From Halomonas sp. A11-A (GTDB taxonomy: Bacteria; Pseudomonadota; Gammaproteobacteria; Pseudomonadales; Halomonadaceae): DNA of 64,000 bases. The position numbers were made by a program, and so were the translations under genes. The notes under the pieces are model-generated. The model saw nothing but the letters and a program-made list of their open reading frames with translations. It was not told where the DNA came from and did no database searches. The stretch covers positions 167,847-231,846 of the forward strand of contig NZ_QGTM01000003.1 in the NCBI RefSeq assembly GCF_003182195.1. Reading direction: 5' to 3'. The number at the start of each line of letters is the position of its first letter. Within the stretch, counting starts at the first letter, position 1. This document shows positions 33,233 to 42,471 of this stretch, in pieces.

Positions 33233-34480
33233 TCAGGCCTGCAGCTGGAGGATGACGTCGTGGATCAGCCTCAGGTGGTTGAAAGGACTGGCCTGGGTCT
33301 CCTGCTGGCGCAGCCGGAAGGCGCGCTGCTCCCCCCGTGGCAGCCCCTGGTACTCGGCGATGACCTGGAACAGCCAGATCTCCTCGCCCCACTCGAACTC
33401 GCCCTCCTGCAGGTACTCGAGTGCGCTGCGCGGCTCACCGCCGCCATCCACCACCGCGAGATAGAAACGCTCCACGTCCTCCTTGAGCGCCTGATGGCGG
33501 GCGGCGACGAGGGTGGCCTCCTGAATCTGTGCGGCGCCGGCGGCGGTCACCGGCTCGGAGCGCGTTGCTGGCCTGGGCAGGCGATGAAGCAGCCCAGCCA
33601 GGGTGCGGCTGTCGGCGTCGTGGTCCAGGGCGGCGGCACCGGCGGCGATCAGCGGCGCGGCGCGGTTGACCAGCGCCGGCACCTCGCTGCGCCGGGCGTA
33701 GTTGCCGGGCACGAAGCCGGGATGCTCGCGCAGGAAGGCGGCCATGCCGGCCACCAGGCGGCTGCGCGCCTGCTGCTGGCGGAAGCGTGCCAGCAGCTCG
33801 ATCATCCGCCGCTGCACCTCGCGCAGGCTGGTGTAATGGCGGCTGAGCTGGTGCTGCAGGCCGCTGACCAGGAGCTTGCGCAGGGCGCCGTCGCCCCCCA
33901 CCAGCTCGATCAGCTCGGTGAAGTCGATCAGCGCCAGGCCGTCGAGCAGGCGCACGATCTGCTTCTGGGCCCGCTCGTTCTCGCGGATCTTGTCGCCCAG
34001 CCGGCTGACGAAGCCGAAGTCGCTGTTGAGGCGGCGCCACAGGCTGTCGATGGCGTCGGCGAAGCGGCCGTTGAGGTCGTCCACCTCCTGGCGCAGGCGC
34101 AGCAGCTGCTGCTCCTGGCGCCAGTAGTCGCCGGCATCCCGCGCCTCGCGGTAGCTCTGCACCAGGCTGCGCAGGAGCTCCAGGGACTCGGCGACGTCGG
34201 CGTTGACATGGCGGCGGGTCTCGTCGGCCAGCATCTCGGCGATCAGCTCGCGCACCTTGGGGGCGAGCTTGACCCCGCCCTGCTCGTCCGGGCGCCACAG
34301 GATGCGCGCGGCGAGAAGCCGGTTCAGCGCGGTCTTGCTCAGCCCGGCCAGCGGCACCTCGTCCCGGGCGTAGCCGGCCATCAGCGTCTCGGCGTGCTTG
34401 CCGAGCAGCGCCAGCCGCTCGGTGCCGGTGCTGATCAGCCGGCTCTCCAGGGCGTGAGGGTCGCCGACGCCCCCCGTCAC
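33233..34480 (-). CDS. jetA: Wadjet/Mks-type kleisin-like subunit (JetA/MksF-like)
   Basis: A 415-residue, mostly alpha-helical protein placed between the KITE-like and toprim genes. Position and size suggest the kleisin that bridges SMC heads. The GTG at 34480 overlaps the previous stop (GTGA) and has AGGAG about nine bases upstream. A winged-helix-like start (ALLGKHAETLMAGYARDEVPLAGLSKTALNRLLAARIL; cited in part) is followed by long amphipathic helices. Sequence similarity to named kleisins is weak by eye, so the call leans on operon context. Confidence 0.65.
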   Translation of the reverse strand: MTGGVGDPHALESRLISTGTERLALLGKHAETLMAGYARDEVPLAGLSKTALNRLLAARILWRPDEQGGVKLAPKVRELIAEMLADETRRHVNADVAESLELLRSLVQSYREARDAGDYWRQEQQLLRLRQEVDDLNGRFADAIDSLWRRLNSDFGFVSRLGDKIRENERAQKQIVRLLDGLALIDFTELIELVGGDGALRKLLVSGLQHQLSRHYTSLREVQRRMIELLARFRQQQARSRLVAGMAAFLREHPGFVPGNYARRSEVPALVNRAAPLIAAGAAALDHDADSRTLAGLLHRLPRPATRSEPVTAAGAAQIQEATLVAARHQALKEDVERFYLAVVDGGGEPRSALEYLQEGEFEWGEEIWLFQVIAEYQGLPRGEQRAFRLRQQETQASPFNHLRLIHDVILQLQA

Positions 34481-35148
34481 AGCAGGCTCTCCTGGCCGGC
34501 CGGCGCCTGGTCGTCGATAGGCAGGTGCTCCTCGTCGCGGATGAAGCGCACCAGGTCGATCAGGTAGTCGATCTTGGCGGTCACCACGTAGTACTGCCGG
34601 TCGGCGTGGGGCTGGAGCAGGTAGCCGTGCTCCCTGAGCCGCTTGAAGACCTGCTTGATCTGGGCGTCGAGCTGCTCGCTCTGGGAGCCGAAGAAGGGGT
34701 CGGTGGCCAGCCGCTCGAGGCGCTCGCGCAGGCCCTGGTTGTCCTCGCATCGGGAGCTGAAGTCCGCGGGCTTGAGCACGTCCCCCGCGGAGGCCAGGCC
34801 GTCGCGCCCCAGGGTCTCCTGGACCAGCTGCAGCCACTCCAGCAGCGGCAGCAGGCTTGAGACCGTCTCGGCCAGCTGCCGGGAGAGCTGCTCCCGGGCG
34901 GCCTCGTCGAGCACGCGCCAGGCCAGAAAGTAGACGCTGCCCTCGTCGGTGGTGGCCAGGCGGCGATTGAGCGGGCGCAGGTAGGCATCGAGCCGTTCGC
35001 GGGTCGCCTCGTCCTCGAGACGGCGAAAGGCGCTCTCGTCGCTCACCGCGCAGATGAACTCGCCGGCCAGCAGGCGTTCGAGCAGCGGGCCCAGTTCGAC
35101 CATGGAAGGCGCCACCATGGCGCCATCGCTGTGGATCATATCGCTCAT
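34477..35148 (-). CDS. jetB: Wadjet/Mks-type KITE subunit (JetB/MksE-like)
   Basis: A 223-residue protein with a predicted C-terminal winged helix (SEQLDAQIKQVFKRLREHGYLL, then QYYVVTAKIDYLIDLVRFI) like MukE, MksE and JetB. These dimers sit on the kleisin and contact DNA. ATG at 35148 overlaps the jetC stop as ATGA and its own end overlaps jetA, so all four genes are translationally linked. The N-terminus before MVELGPLLERLLAGEFICAV may be extended; MVELG at residue 16 is an alternative start. Confidence 0.7.
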   Translation of the reverse strand: MSDMIHSDGAMVAPSMVELGPLLERLLAGEFICAVSDESAFRRLEDEATRERLDAYLRPLNRRLATTDEGSVYFLAWRVLDEAAREQLSRQLAETVSSLLPLLEWLQLVQETLGRDGLASAGDVLKPADFSSRCEDNQGLRERLERLATDPFFGSQSEQLDAQIKQVFKRLREHGYLLQPHADRQYYVVTAKIDYLIDLVRFIRDEEHLPIDDQAPAGQESLL

Positions 35149-38100
35149 GAGGCGGCCTCCTCGGCACGGGCCTGGAGGCGCTGGGCCAGGCGACTCAGGC
35201 GCGGCTCGATGCGCTTGAGGCGGCGCTTCTCCGGGGCCGCCTCGTCGCGGTCGATCAGGTAGCGATTGTGGAACAGCAGCAGCACGTCCGACTCGGGGTT
35301 GGGGAAGGCGCCGACGATATGGATGCGGTTGTTGTCACAGGCGTCGAACAGCTTCTCGACGTTGTGATAGGCCAGGGTGCCGATCTCGTCGATGGGCCAG
35401 TGGATGGCGATCTCGGCCTGGCCCCGCAGCAGCCGGGTAAAGGCGAGCAGGAACTTGCACAGGATCAGGTAGGCCATGCCGTGGCTGGAGGACTCCAGAA
35501 GCTGGCGGTCGTTACGGATCACCAGGTCGGTGCCGCCCTCATTGAGGTGCAGCTCCAGGCGCAGCAGGCTCTCGAAGCTGTACTGCTGGTCGCTGCGCAG
35601 AAGCTCCACCACGTCGGCCAGGGCATCGAGGTAGTCGTCACTGGGCAGCGGCTGGCCGGACTCCCGCCACTCCCGATAGCGCTGGGCAAAGCGCTTGAGC
35701 GGCTCCCAGAAGCCCAGCTCGTCGATGGTGGACTGGATCTTCACCTCGGCGCGACCGATGCCCTCCAGCCGGAGGTCGTCGGCCACCTCGTCGGAGAGCC
35801 GCCGGCTCTGGGCGTTGATGCGGCGGTTGAGGTCGCGGAACACGGTGAAGAACTTGTCGAGGTCGTCGCTGAGGTTGCGCCCCTCCTGCAGCAGTTGCTG
35901 TTGCTGGCCCTCGAGCAGCTGGAGCATGTCGCGCAGCACCCCGAGCAGGCGGCGCGGGCCAGGATCCTCGAGCCGGCCGCGCTCGGCCTCCAGGGCGTCC
36001 TGGAAGTCGACGCTGGCCCCCTTGACCAGCTCGACCTCGATCTTCTCGCAGCCGCGGCGCAGCTCGTCGAGCTGGCGGGCATGGTCGGCCAGCGCCTGGC
36101 GGGCGCGCTCGATGCGCTCGGCGGCATCGCCCGGCGCTTCGCCGCGGGGCTCGGCGGCGGGCGCCAGCGCCAGGTCGGCGAGCTTGTCGAGCAGCGGCGC
36201 CAGGGTCTCTACCAGCGCCTGCTCGGCGTCGCGGCGGACCTTGAGCTCGCCCACCGCGGCCTGGTGCGCCTGGCTGGCCGCACGGAAGTCGGCCCTGTGC
36301 TGCTCGCGCTCGCGCTCCGCCGCCTGGCGTTCGCGGTCGAGCGACGCCTCCTTCTCTACCAGCCGGGGCTTGCGCTCGCCCCACTCCACGCGCATGAAGC
36401 GGGCGTAGTCGTCGAGCTCCTCGCGGCGCGCCTCGGTCGCACGGATGCGCTTGCCGAGGGCCTCGAGGCGGGTGCGGGTCTCTCCGAGGCGGACGGTGTC
36501 GACGCCCTGCTCGGCGAGCTCGCGGTCGAAGGCGGCCTGCAGCTCCTCGCGCTGGCGGCGGTTCTCTTCCTTGAGCTCGCCGAGCTGACGGCGGTATTGC
36601 TGGATCTGCTGTTCGAAGCCGGACAGCCGACCCTGGTAGTCGGCGGTCAGCTCGAGACCCTGAGCGCGGTGGGTCTCCGCCAGTGCCGCCAGGGCGCGCT
36701 GTCGCTCCTCGCTCAACGCCTGCTGGGTCGCCTGCTGCTGCTCCAGGGCCGCGCGGCAGGCGAGCTGGCGGGCCTGCTGGGCGCTAGCGTGGCGCTCCTG
36801 GCAATGGCGGCGGGCCTGCAGAGCGTACTCCACCTCCTCGCCGGCACGCCGGCTGGCGCTGCGCCCGCGATCGAGGCGCGCGGTGGCGCCCTGCACCCTC
36901 TCATGGCGCGCCCTGAGGGCCTTCTCCGCCGCCTGGATCGCCGCCTGGGCCTCGCCGAGTGCCTGCTCGGCGGCCTCGATCTCGGCCAAGAGACTAGCCT
37001 CGTCCTGGGCGTAGTCGGGCAGCGCGATGGCGGAGAGGTTCAGCGCCAGGCCGAAGAGGTCGTCGCTGGCCTCGTCGTTAAACTGAGGCGCCAGGTCACG
37101 ACGCTCGAGCAGCGCCGGGGCGATCACCTTGCCGAGGGTCACTTCCCAGCCCGGGCGATGGTGACGCAGGAAGTGGCGCAGGCTGCCTTGGGCAGGGTCG
37201 CGCTGCACCCGCAGCGTCTCGAGGTGCGCCTCGGCCCGGGAGCGCTGCGCCCGGGCCAGCTCCAGCTCGCGCTCAGCGACCTCCCGCGCCTGCCGGCACT
37301 CATCCAGCTCGCTGCGCAGGCTGTCGACCGCCGCCGTGGCGGCCTGCTGCTCGCTGCGGGCCTGATCGACCCGCGCCTGGGCGAGCTCGGCCTCACGGGC
37401 CTCCTCCGCGGTCTGGGGGGCGTGGGCCAGCTGCGCCTTGAGTTCGGAGAGCCGGGCGGTGCCCTGCTCCAGGCGTCTGCGGTAGTCGTCGTCCAGGGCC
37501 TGACGGCGCGCCTGGTAGTCGGCCTCGAGGCGACTCTGCGCCTCGCGCTGGGCCTCCAGGCAGCCCTCCTTCTCCTCGCCCAGGGCGTCGATCAGCGCCT
37601 GGATCTCGTCGCGGCGCTGCTCCAGCAGGTCGCCCAGCTCCACCAGGCGGGCCTCGAGCCGCGCCTTGCTGGCCCGGAACGCCTGCTCCATGAGCTCGAG
37701 GTGGTCACGCAGCTGCTGCTGCTGCTCGCGCCACTGGGGCAGCGCCTTGAGGTCCTGCTCGAGGCCCGGCATGTCGGCCTCCTCATAGGCCTCGAAGCGG
37801 CGCTGCAGGTCGTCCAGGTCTCCCCGGGTCTTGTCCAGCTCGCTGTCGAGCTCGCTTACGCGATCGTTGAGGGCATCGCGGGTCTCGCGGTAGGCCTGCT
37901 CGCGGGCCTGGAAGTCGCGCTGGCGCTGGCTGAGCTCGGCCTCGAGGTCGGCCCGGGTGCGCTCGGCGCGGTGGCGGTCGGCCTCGAGCTGTGGCCTGAG
38001 CTGCCACAGCGAGGCCTCGAGGTCGGCGAGCTCGCGATCGAGGCTCTCGAGGGCGGCCAGGGAACGCTGCAGAGGGTCCAGGCGCATGGACTGCCGCATA

Positions 38101-38825
38101 CGGGCGATCCACTCCCGCGCCTTGGTGTTGCGAATGCGGGTGACCGGCAGCTCGACGCCGTCCTCCTCGAAGATCGCCGCCAGCATGGTCTTGAGGGTGT
38201 CCATCTTGCCCTCCTTGGCGTGCACCGCCGAGACCAGCTTCTCCATATGGCGAATGCGCTGCCCTGGGCGCACCAGGCTGAAACGGGCGGCCACCTGACG
38301 CAGGCGCAGCCCGTCGCGGCTGTTGGCCCGGGGCTGGGCATCACCGACTTGGGTGAAGTCGTTCTGGATCACCGAGCGATATTCGGAGGTGGCGCCGAGC
38401 TTGGGGGACAGCGAAACCCCCTGACGACGCAGGCCGTTGGCCCACTGGGCGTAGTCCAGGGCCGTCACCCCGGCCTCGCTCTCCACCAGGTAATCCTCGG
38501 GCCGATAAGGCGCGCCGACGAAGCGGTACTCGACGCCACCTTCGCTCCTGCGAGTCAGCACCGCCTGGCAGACGTCCCCCTCCTCGCGGCGATACTCGTA
38601 GATGAGGTAGCTGTTGCGGTGAGGCAGGTAGAAGGCATCGAACTTGAGCCGGGTGCGCGGGACGACCCGGTTGGGCAGCTCCCCGTAGAACACCGGTACC
38701 AGGCGCTGCAGGGTCGTCTTGCCGGAGGCGTTGGTACCGCAGATGTTGGTGTGGCCATCCACACTGAGTTCGACCACGCCATCCAGGTGGCCGTGAATCA
38801 TCACGATGCGTAGCAGCTGGGCCAT
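35145..38825 (-). CDS. jetC: SMC-like ATPase of a Wadjet/Mks plasmid-defence complex (JetC/MksB-like)
   Basis: A 1226-residue SMC-type motor. Walker A is GTNASGKT (residues 30-37), slightly unlike the GxNGSGKS of true SMCs. Charged coiled coil fills roughly residues 265-1000, with a hinge-like less regular part near 560-640. The head resumes at SSSHGMAYLILCKF and Walker B IHWPIDEIGTL (Asp1146-Glu1147). The canonical SGGE signature is replaced by SSSHG, as in divergent MukB-like ATPases. Start 38825 (MAQLLRIVMIHGH) is where homology begins; the upstream frame is not conserved. First gene of the operon. Confidence 0.82.
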   Translation of the reverse strand: MAQLLRIVMIHGHLDGVVELSVDGHTNICGTNASGKTTLQRLVPVFYGELPNRVVPRTRLKFDAFYLPHRNSYLIYEYRREEGDVCQAVLTRRSEGGVEYRFVGAPYRPEDYLVESEAGVTALDYAQWANGLRRQGVSLSPKLGATSEYRSVIQNDFTQVGDAQPRANSRDGLRLRQVAARFSLVRPGQRIRHMEKLVSAVHAKEGKMDTLKTMLAAIFEEDGVELPVTRIRNTKAREWIARMRQSMRLDPLQRSLAALESLDRELADLEASLWQLRPQLEADRHRAERTRADLEAELSQRQRDFQAREQAYRETRDALNDRVSELDSELDKTRGDLDDLQRRFEAYEEADMPGLEQDLKALPQWREQQQQLRDHLELMEQAFRASKARLEARLVELGDLLEQRRDEIQALIDALGEEKEGCLEAQREAQSRLEADYQARRQALDDDYRRRLEQGTARLSELKAQLAHAPQTAEEAREAELAQARVDQARSEQQAATAAVDSLRSELDECRQAREVAERELELARAQRSRAEAHLETLRVQRDPAQGSLRHFLRHHRPGWEVTLGKVIAPALLERRDLAPQFNDEASDDLFGLALNLSAIALPDYAQDEASLLAEIEAAEQALGEAQAAIQAAEKALRARHERVQGATARLDRGRSASRRAGEEVEYALQARRHCQERHASAQQARQLACRAALEQQQATQQALSEERQRALAALAETHRAQGLELTADYQGRLSGFEQQIQQYRRQLGELKEENRRQREELQAAFDRELAEQGVDTVRLGETRTRLEALGKRIRATEARREELDDYARFMRVEWGERKPRLVEKEASLDRERQAAEREREQHRADFRAASQAHQAAVGELKVRRDAEQALVETLAPLLDKLADLALAPAAEPRGEAPGDAAERIERARQALADHARQLDELRRGCEKIEVELVKGASVDFQDALEAERGRLEDPGPRRLLGVLRDMLQLLEGQQQQLLQEGRNLSDDLDKFFTVFRDLNRRINAQSRRLSDEVADDLRLEGIGRAEVKIQSTIDELGFWEPLKRFAQRYREWRESGQPLPSDDYLDALADVVELLRSDQQYSFESLLRLELHLNEGGTDLVIRNDRQLLESSSHGMAYLILCKFLLAFTRLLRGQAEIAIHWPIDEIGTLAYHNVEKLFDACDNNRIHIVGAFPNPESDVLLLFHNRYLIDRDEAAPEKRRLKRIEPRLSRLAQRLQARAEEAAS

Positions 38826-39082
38826 GCCGCGTCCTTGATGCTTGCCGTTGGGATCGAGGCCTGGCGGTGGGCGCCGGGCGATCCTGTGCCTTTTGCAAAT
38901 GGCAAAGTATGCTACAAAGCGGGGGGGTGACACAAAGACGAAAGGGGACGGGCGGGAGGGTAATCGGCGGGTGTGTAATCGAGAGGGGCGAAGCGGACGG
39001 CGCGAGAGGATTGGCCGACTCAGCCGAAAAGCGTCGAGGGCCCTCCCTGGCCCTGCGCCATCATCATGTCAAACGATGGCAA

Positions 39083-39196
39083 TCAGACGATGTAGGCGCG
39101 AATGGCGTCGCTGGCGGCGCGCTGCGCCATGGCGGTGGTGGCCCAGTACTCGAGCACTTCGTTGTCCAGAACGATCGCCTGGGTGAAGGTTGACAT
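39083..39196 (-). CDS. Unrecognised small protein, 37 residues, with strong expression signals
   Basis: The ORF MSTFTQAIVLDNEVLEYW... ends in ...AIRAYIV. AAGGAG lies seven bases before its ATG (39204-39209), and a near-consensus sigma-70 promoter is 28 bases upstream. The predicted leader is about 20 bases. The protein is acidic at the N-terminus, with an amphipathic helical pattern (WATTAMAQRAASDAIRAYI) and no signal peptide or long hydrophobic helix. I do not recognise a family. Its stop is followed by non-coding DNA toward the SMC operon promoter. Expression signals make it a credible gene. Confidence 0.6.
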   Translation of the reverse strand: MSTFTQAIVLDNEVLEYWATTAMAQRAASDAIRAYIV

Positions 39197-39223
39197 GGCG
39201 TGTCTCCTTGTTGGAAAAAAGAC

Positions 39224-39252
39224 TATATAACCCAGGATTTTCGATATTTCAA
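39224..39252 (-). promoter_or_regulatory. Near-consensus sigma-70 promoter for the 37-residue ORF
   Basis: On the minus strand TTGAAA (39252-39247) and TATATA (39229-39224) are spaced by exactly 17 bases. The predicted start near 39217 leaves a short leader carrying AAGGAG. The surrounding 38.83-39.39 kb stretch otherwise holds no recognised gene. Confidence 0.7.
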
Positions 39253-39353
39253 TGCGCGGAATGAATTTCCATACCGTTGCGCGAGCGTAACGATATTTAA
39301 CGAAAACAACCCGTTACGCCTGAATCGCAAACAACATCAGCGAGTTGCTCTCT

Positions 39354-39389
39354 CCCATTGAGAGCTATCAGCCCATTGAGAGCCATCAG
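39354..39389 (+). repeat. Tandem 18-bp repeat before the M48 protease gene
   Basis: CCCATTGAGAGCTATCAG (39354-39371) is followed directly by CCCATTGAGAGCCATCAG (39372-39389), differing at one base. The end of the second copy contributes the AGGAG (39387-39391) used by the GTG at 39398. Confidence 0.85.
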
Positions 39390-39397
39390 GAGCCATC

Positions 39398-40357
39398 GTG
39401 ACTCATCATCTGGCCGCCCAGCGGCTCAGAAACGCTCTGCAGTACCTGCTAATCCTGGCCGGCCTGGCCCTGCTGCTGGCGGTGCCCGGCTACATGCTGG
39501 CGGGCGCCTTCGGGGTGGCCTGGGCCTTCGGCCTGGTAGTGCTGACCCTCTACCTGGGCGGGCGCATCCCGCCGCGCCTGGCGCTCGCCCGCGCCAACGC
39601 CGGCCTGCTGCGCCGTCACCAGGCGCCGGCGCTCTACCGGGTGCTGGATCTTCTCTATCGCCGCGCCGGGATCCGCGCCGAACCCCAGCTCTTCTACGTG
39701 CCGTCGGCGGATCTCAACGCCTTCGCCGTGGGGGACGCCCAGGAGGGGGGCATCGCTCTCACCGATGGCCTGGTGCGCACCCTCGACCTGCGCCAGCTGG
39801 CCGGAGTGCTGGCCCACGAGGTGAGCCATCTGCGCCACGGGGATACCCGGGTCATGTCCATGGCGGCGACCATGACGCGCCTGACCATCTGGGGCGCCTT
39901 CCTGGTGCAGCTGGGGCTTGTGTTGATGCTGCCCATGGTACTGGCCGGGGAGCTCTGGATGCCCTGGCCGGCACTGCTGGTGGTGGCCCTGGCGCCCTCG
40001 GCCAGCACCCTGCTGCAGCTGGCGCTGTCGCGAAACCGGGAGTTTACCGCCGACCTGGAGGCCGCCGCCCTGACCCGGGACCCGGCCAGCCTGGCGTCGG
40101 CCCTACAGGTGCTCGAACATCATCAGGGGCTGTGGCTCACCTCCCTGCTGCTCGGCCAGAGGCCACCGAGCTGGTTCCGCCTGCTGCAGACCCACCCGCC
40201 CACCGAGGAGCGCGTCCGCCGCCTGCTGGCCCTGGCCGAGCGTCAGCCGCCAAGGCGCCCCTCGCCTCGCCCCTATGTGCCGGACGACCCGCTGAGGCTC
40301 CAGCCCCCGGAGCCCCTGAGCCACCGCGACTGGCTCTGGCGCAGGCCGGGGCGGTAA
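39398..40357 (+). CDS. M48 family membrane metalloprotease, HtpX-like
   Basis: A 319-residue inner-membrane zinc protease. Two helices at about residues 14-56 precede the zinc motif HEVSH (His140, Glu141, His144); the third ligand is likely the Glu in LSRNREFTADLEA. Two more helices occupy about 163-205. The C-terminus is proline- and arginine-rich (RRPSPRPYVPDD), unlike classical HtpX, so it may act on a different membrane substrate. Start is GTG at 39398 with AGGAG six bases upstream. Confidence 0.87.
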   Translation: MTHHLAAQRLRNALQYLLILAGLALLLAVPGYMLAGAFGVAWAFGLVVLTLYLGGRIPPRLALARANAGLLRRHQAPALYRVLDLLYRRAGIRAEPQLFYVPSADLNAFAVGDAQEGGIALTDGLVRTLDLRQLAGVLAHEVSHLRHGDTRVMSMAATMTRLTIWGAFLVQLGLVLMLPMVLAGELWMPWPALLVVALAPSASTLLQLALSRNREFTADLEAAALTRDPASLASALQVLEHHQGLWLTSLLLGQRPPSWFRLLQTHPPTEERVRRLLALAERQPPRRPSPRPYVPDDPLRLQPPEPLSHRDWLWRRPGR

Positions 40358-40359
40358 CG

Positions 40360-40389
40360 CAAGAGGCGACCCCGAAAGGTCGCCTCTTG
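40360..40389. terminator. Terminator between M48 protease and Spy-like genes
   Basis: A perfect 12-bp stem (CAAGAGGCGACC / GGTCGCCTCTTG) with a six-base loop, followed by TT, between two convergent genes. A second GC-rich hairpin (about 40397-40420) lies nearer the Spy-like stop. Confidence 0.8.
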
Positions 40390-40426
40390 TTCGCGCCCGG
40401 GCCCCGCTCGGCGGGGTGCCTTCGGC

Positions 40427-40894
40427 TTATTCGGCAGGCATCTGCTGCTGTTGCATCTGCTCCTGCATCTGGCGCATCTGCGCCTCCTGCTCCTCGGCCA
40501 GACGCTCGAGCTCGTCGCGCTGCTCCTGGGTCAGGGTGTCCTGGATGCGGGCCTGCATCAGGGCGCTCTCGGCGGTCATGTCGCCGGTGAGCTGGCCGAG
40601 CCGCTCGGCGTCACGGCGAATGGCGGCCTCGTCATAGCCCGGGCCGATCTGCTCGTGGATCTGCATCTGCACGCCCTGGGCCTCGGCCTGGAGCGACTGC
40701 AGCCGCTCCTGGCCCTGGGTCAGCAGTGACACCAGCTCCTGCTCCTGGCCGGCGTCCAGCTCGACCAGCTGGTCGAGCTGGGCCACCTGCTGCTCGGCGC
40801 TGGGCACACCCTGGGGCATCTGCTGGGCGATGGCCGGGGCGGCCAGAGCGAGGGTGAGGGCACCGGCGACGACGAGGGGCTTGGTAAACGACAT
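40427..40894 (-). CDS. Periplasmic Spy/CpxP-like protein
   Basis: A 155-residue exported protein with signal peptide LVVAGALTLALAAPAIAQ cleaved before QMPQGVP. The mature part is helical and glutamine-rich, with LTQEQRDELERLAEEQEAQMRQM, close to the LTxxQ repeat of Spy/CpxP chaperones, and an earlier LDAGQEQELVSLL. The tail (QEQMQQQQMPAE) is low complexity. Members act as stress chaperones or sensors in the periplasm; a role here is inferred. AGGAGA precedes the ATG. Confidence 0.7.
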   Translation of the reverse strand: MSFTKPLVVAGALTLALAAPAIAQQMPQGVPSAEQQVAQLDQLVELDAGQEQELVSLLTQGQERLQSLQAEAQGVQMQIHEQIGPGYDEAAIRRDAERLGQLTGDMTAESALMQARIQDTLTQEQRDELERLAEEQEAQMRQMQEQMQQQQMPAE

Positions 40895-41029
40895 GCAATC
40901 TCCTGAAAAATCATGGGTATTCATTGACCCTAGCACGCTGCCGGCGCAGATGACACCCCGCGCCCCGCGCCGAGTTGCGCTAGAATCTCGAGCCTCTAGC
41001 GTGACACCACAGGAGCCATCCCGTTCACC

Positions 41030-41878
41030 ATGAAATATATCGGAGCCCACGTCAGCGCCGCGGGCGGCGTCGATCAGGCGGTGCTGCGTGCCGTCGAGAT
41101 CGGCGCCAACGCCTTCGCCCTGTTCACCAAGAACCAACGTCAGTGGAACGCCAAGCCGCTGGATGATGCCACCGTCGAGGCGTTCCGTGCCGCCTGCCGC
41201 CGGCACGGCTTCGGCCCGGGGCAGATCCTTCCCCACGACAGCTACCTGATCAACCTCGGCCACCCGGAAGCGGAGGGCCTGGCCAAATCCCGTGCGGCCT
41301 TCGTCGACGAGATGCAGCGCTGCGAGCGGCTCGGCATCGATCTGCTCAACTTTCATCCGGGCAGCCACCTGAAGAAGATCAGTGAGTCCGAGTGTCTCGC
41401 TCGCATCGCCGAGTCGATCAACGAGGCACTGGCACGGACCCGCGGCGTCACCGCGGTGATCGAGAACACCGCCGGCCAGGGCAGCAACCTGGGCTGGCGA
41501 TTCGAGCATCTGGCCGAGATCATCGAGCAGGTGGAAGACAAGCGTCGCGTAGGCGTCTGCCTCGATACCTGCCACGCCTTCGCCGCCGGCTACGACCTGC
41601 GCACCGCCGAGGCGACCACCGCCATGCTCGACGAGTTCGAGCGGATAGTGGGCATCGAGTACCTCAAGGGCATGCACCTCAACGACGCCAAGAGCGAACT
41701 CGGCAGCCGGGTCGACCGCCACCACAGCCTGGGCCAGGGCAATATCGGCCTTGCCTGCTTCACCGCCCTGATGCGCGATGCGCGCACCGACGGCATCCCC
41801 CTGGTGCTGGAAACCATCGAGCCGGCCATCTGGGCCGAGGAGATCGCCTGGCTGCGCGCCCAGCAGGAGGCCCCATGA
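41030..41878 (+). CDS. nfo: Endonuclease IV (AP endonuclease)
   Basis: Cuts DNA 5' to abasic sites and repairs oxidative ends. The TIM-barrel metal ligands are visible: [86 protein letters not shown] (cited in parts) and LETIEP. 282 residues, normal. Its stop overlaps the next gene start (ATGA). Confidence 0.96.
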   Translation: MKYIGAHVSAAGGVDQAVLRAVEIGANAFALFTKNQRQWNAKPLDDATVEAFRAACRRHGFGPGQILPHDSYLINLGHPEAEGLAKSRAAFVDEMQRCERLGIDLLNFHPGSHLKKISESECLARIAESINEALARTRGVTAVIENTAGQGSNLGWRFEHLAEIIEQVEDKRRVGVCLDTCHAFAAGYDLRTAEATTAMLDEFERIVGIEYLKGMHLNDAKSELGSRVDRHHSLGQGNIGLACFTALMRDARTDGIPLVLETIEPAIWAEEIAWLRAQQEAP

Positions 41879-42378
41879 CGGGTTCATCGCCGATCGGCAT
41901 TCGCGCCTACGACCCCGCCGACTGGCCCGCCGTCTGGGCGATGCTCGAGCCGGTATTCCGCGCCGGGGAGACCTACGCCGTGCCCCGCGACATTACCGAA
42001 CAGGAGGCCCACCGGATGTGGATCGAGCTGCCCCGAGCGGTGCGGGTGGCGGTCGATGTGCAGGGCAACCTGCTCGGCACCTACTATCTCAAGGCCAACC
42101 AGGCCGGCCCCGGCGACCACGTGGCCAACTGCGGCTATATCGTCGCCCCGCAGGCCCGCGGCCTCGGCGTGGCCGGGCGGCTGTGCGAGCACTCCCTGGC
42201 GCTTGCCCGGGAGCTCGGCTTCAGCGCCATGCAGTACAACCTGGTGGTGGCCACCAACGAGGTGGCAGTGAAGCTGTGGCAGAAGCACGGCTTTACCATC
42301 GCCGGCACCCTACCCCGGGCCTTTCGCCACCCCGAGCACGGCCCGGTGGACGCCCATGTGATGTACCGGCTGCTGTAG
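41875..42378 (+). CDS. GNAT family N-acetyltransferase
   Basis: A 167-residue acetyltransferase. The acetyl-CoA loop is in [24 protein letters not shown] (Q/RxxGxG/A pattern), followed by [26 protein letters not shown] and the C-terminal strand [10 protein letters not shown]. The substrate cannot be read from sequence; similar proteins act on small molecules. The ATG at 41875 overlaps the nfo stop, so they are cotranscribed. Confidence 0.88.
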   Translation: MTGSSPIGIRAYDPADWPAVWAMLEPVFRAGETYAVPRDITEQEAHRMWIELPRAVRVAVDVQGNLLGTYYLKANQAGPGDHVANCGYIVAPQARGLGVAGRLCEHSLALARELGFSAMQYNLVVATNEVAVKLWQKHGFTIAGTLPRAFRHPEHGPVDAHVMYRLL

Positions 42379-42471
42379 CCGTCGCCGAAGCCATTGACCG
42401 GCCTCCCCGGGGCGGGCATGCTCAGCAGGGTATCGAACCGCAAGACGCTGACAGCACAAAGGAAAGCAATA

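Noticed and set aside
32334..33392. Longer start for the JetD-like protein
   Set aside because: The upstream 60 codons lie antisense-like over the jetA end, have no conserved sequence, and GGAGG marks the ATG at 33212.
35268..38813. 1181-codon open frame on the plus strand
   Set aside because: It is antisense to the SMC gene; long antisense frames are expected in high-GC coiled-coil genes, and its translation is low-complexity Leu/Gly/Val-rich without family features.
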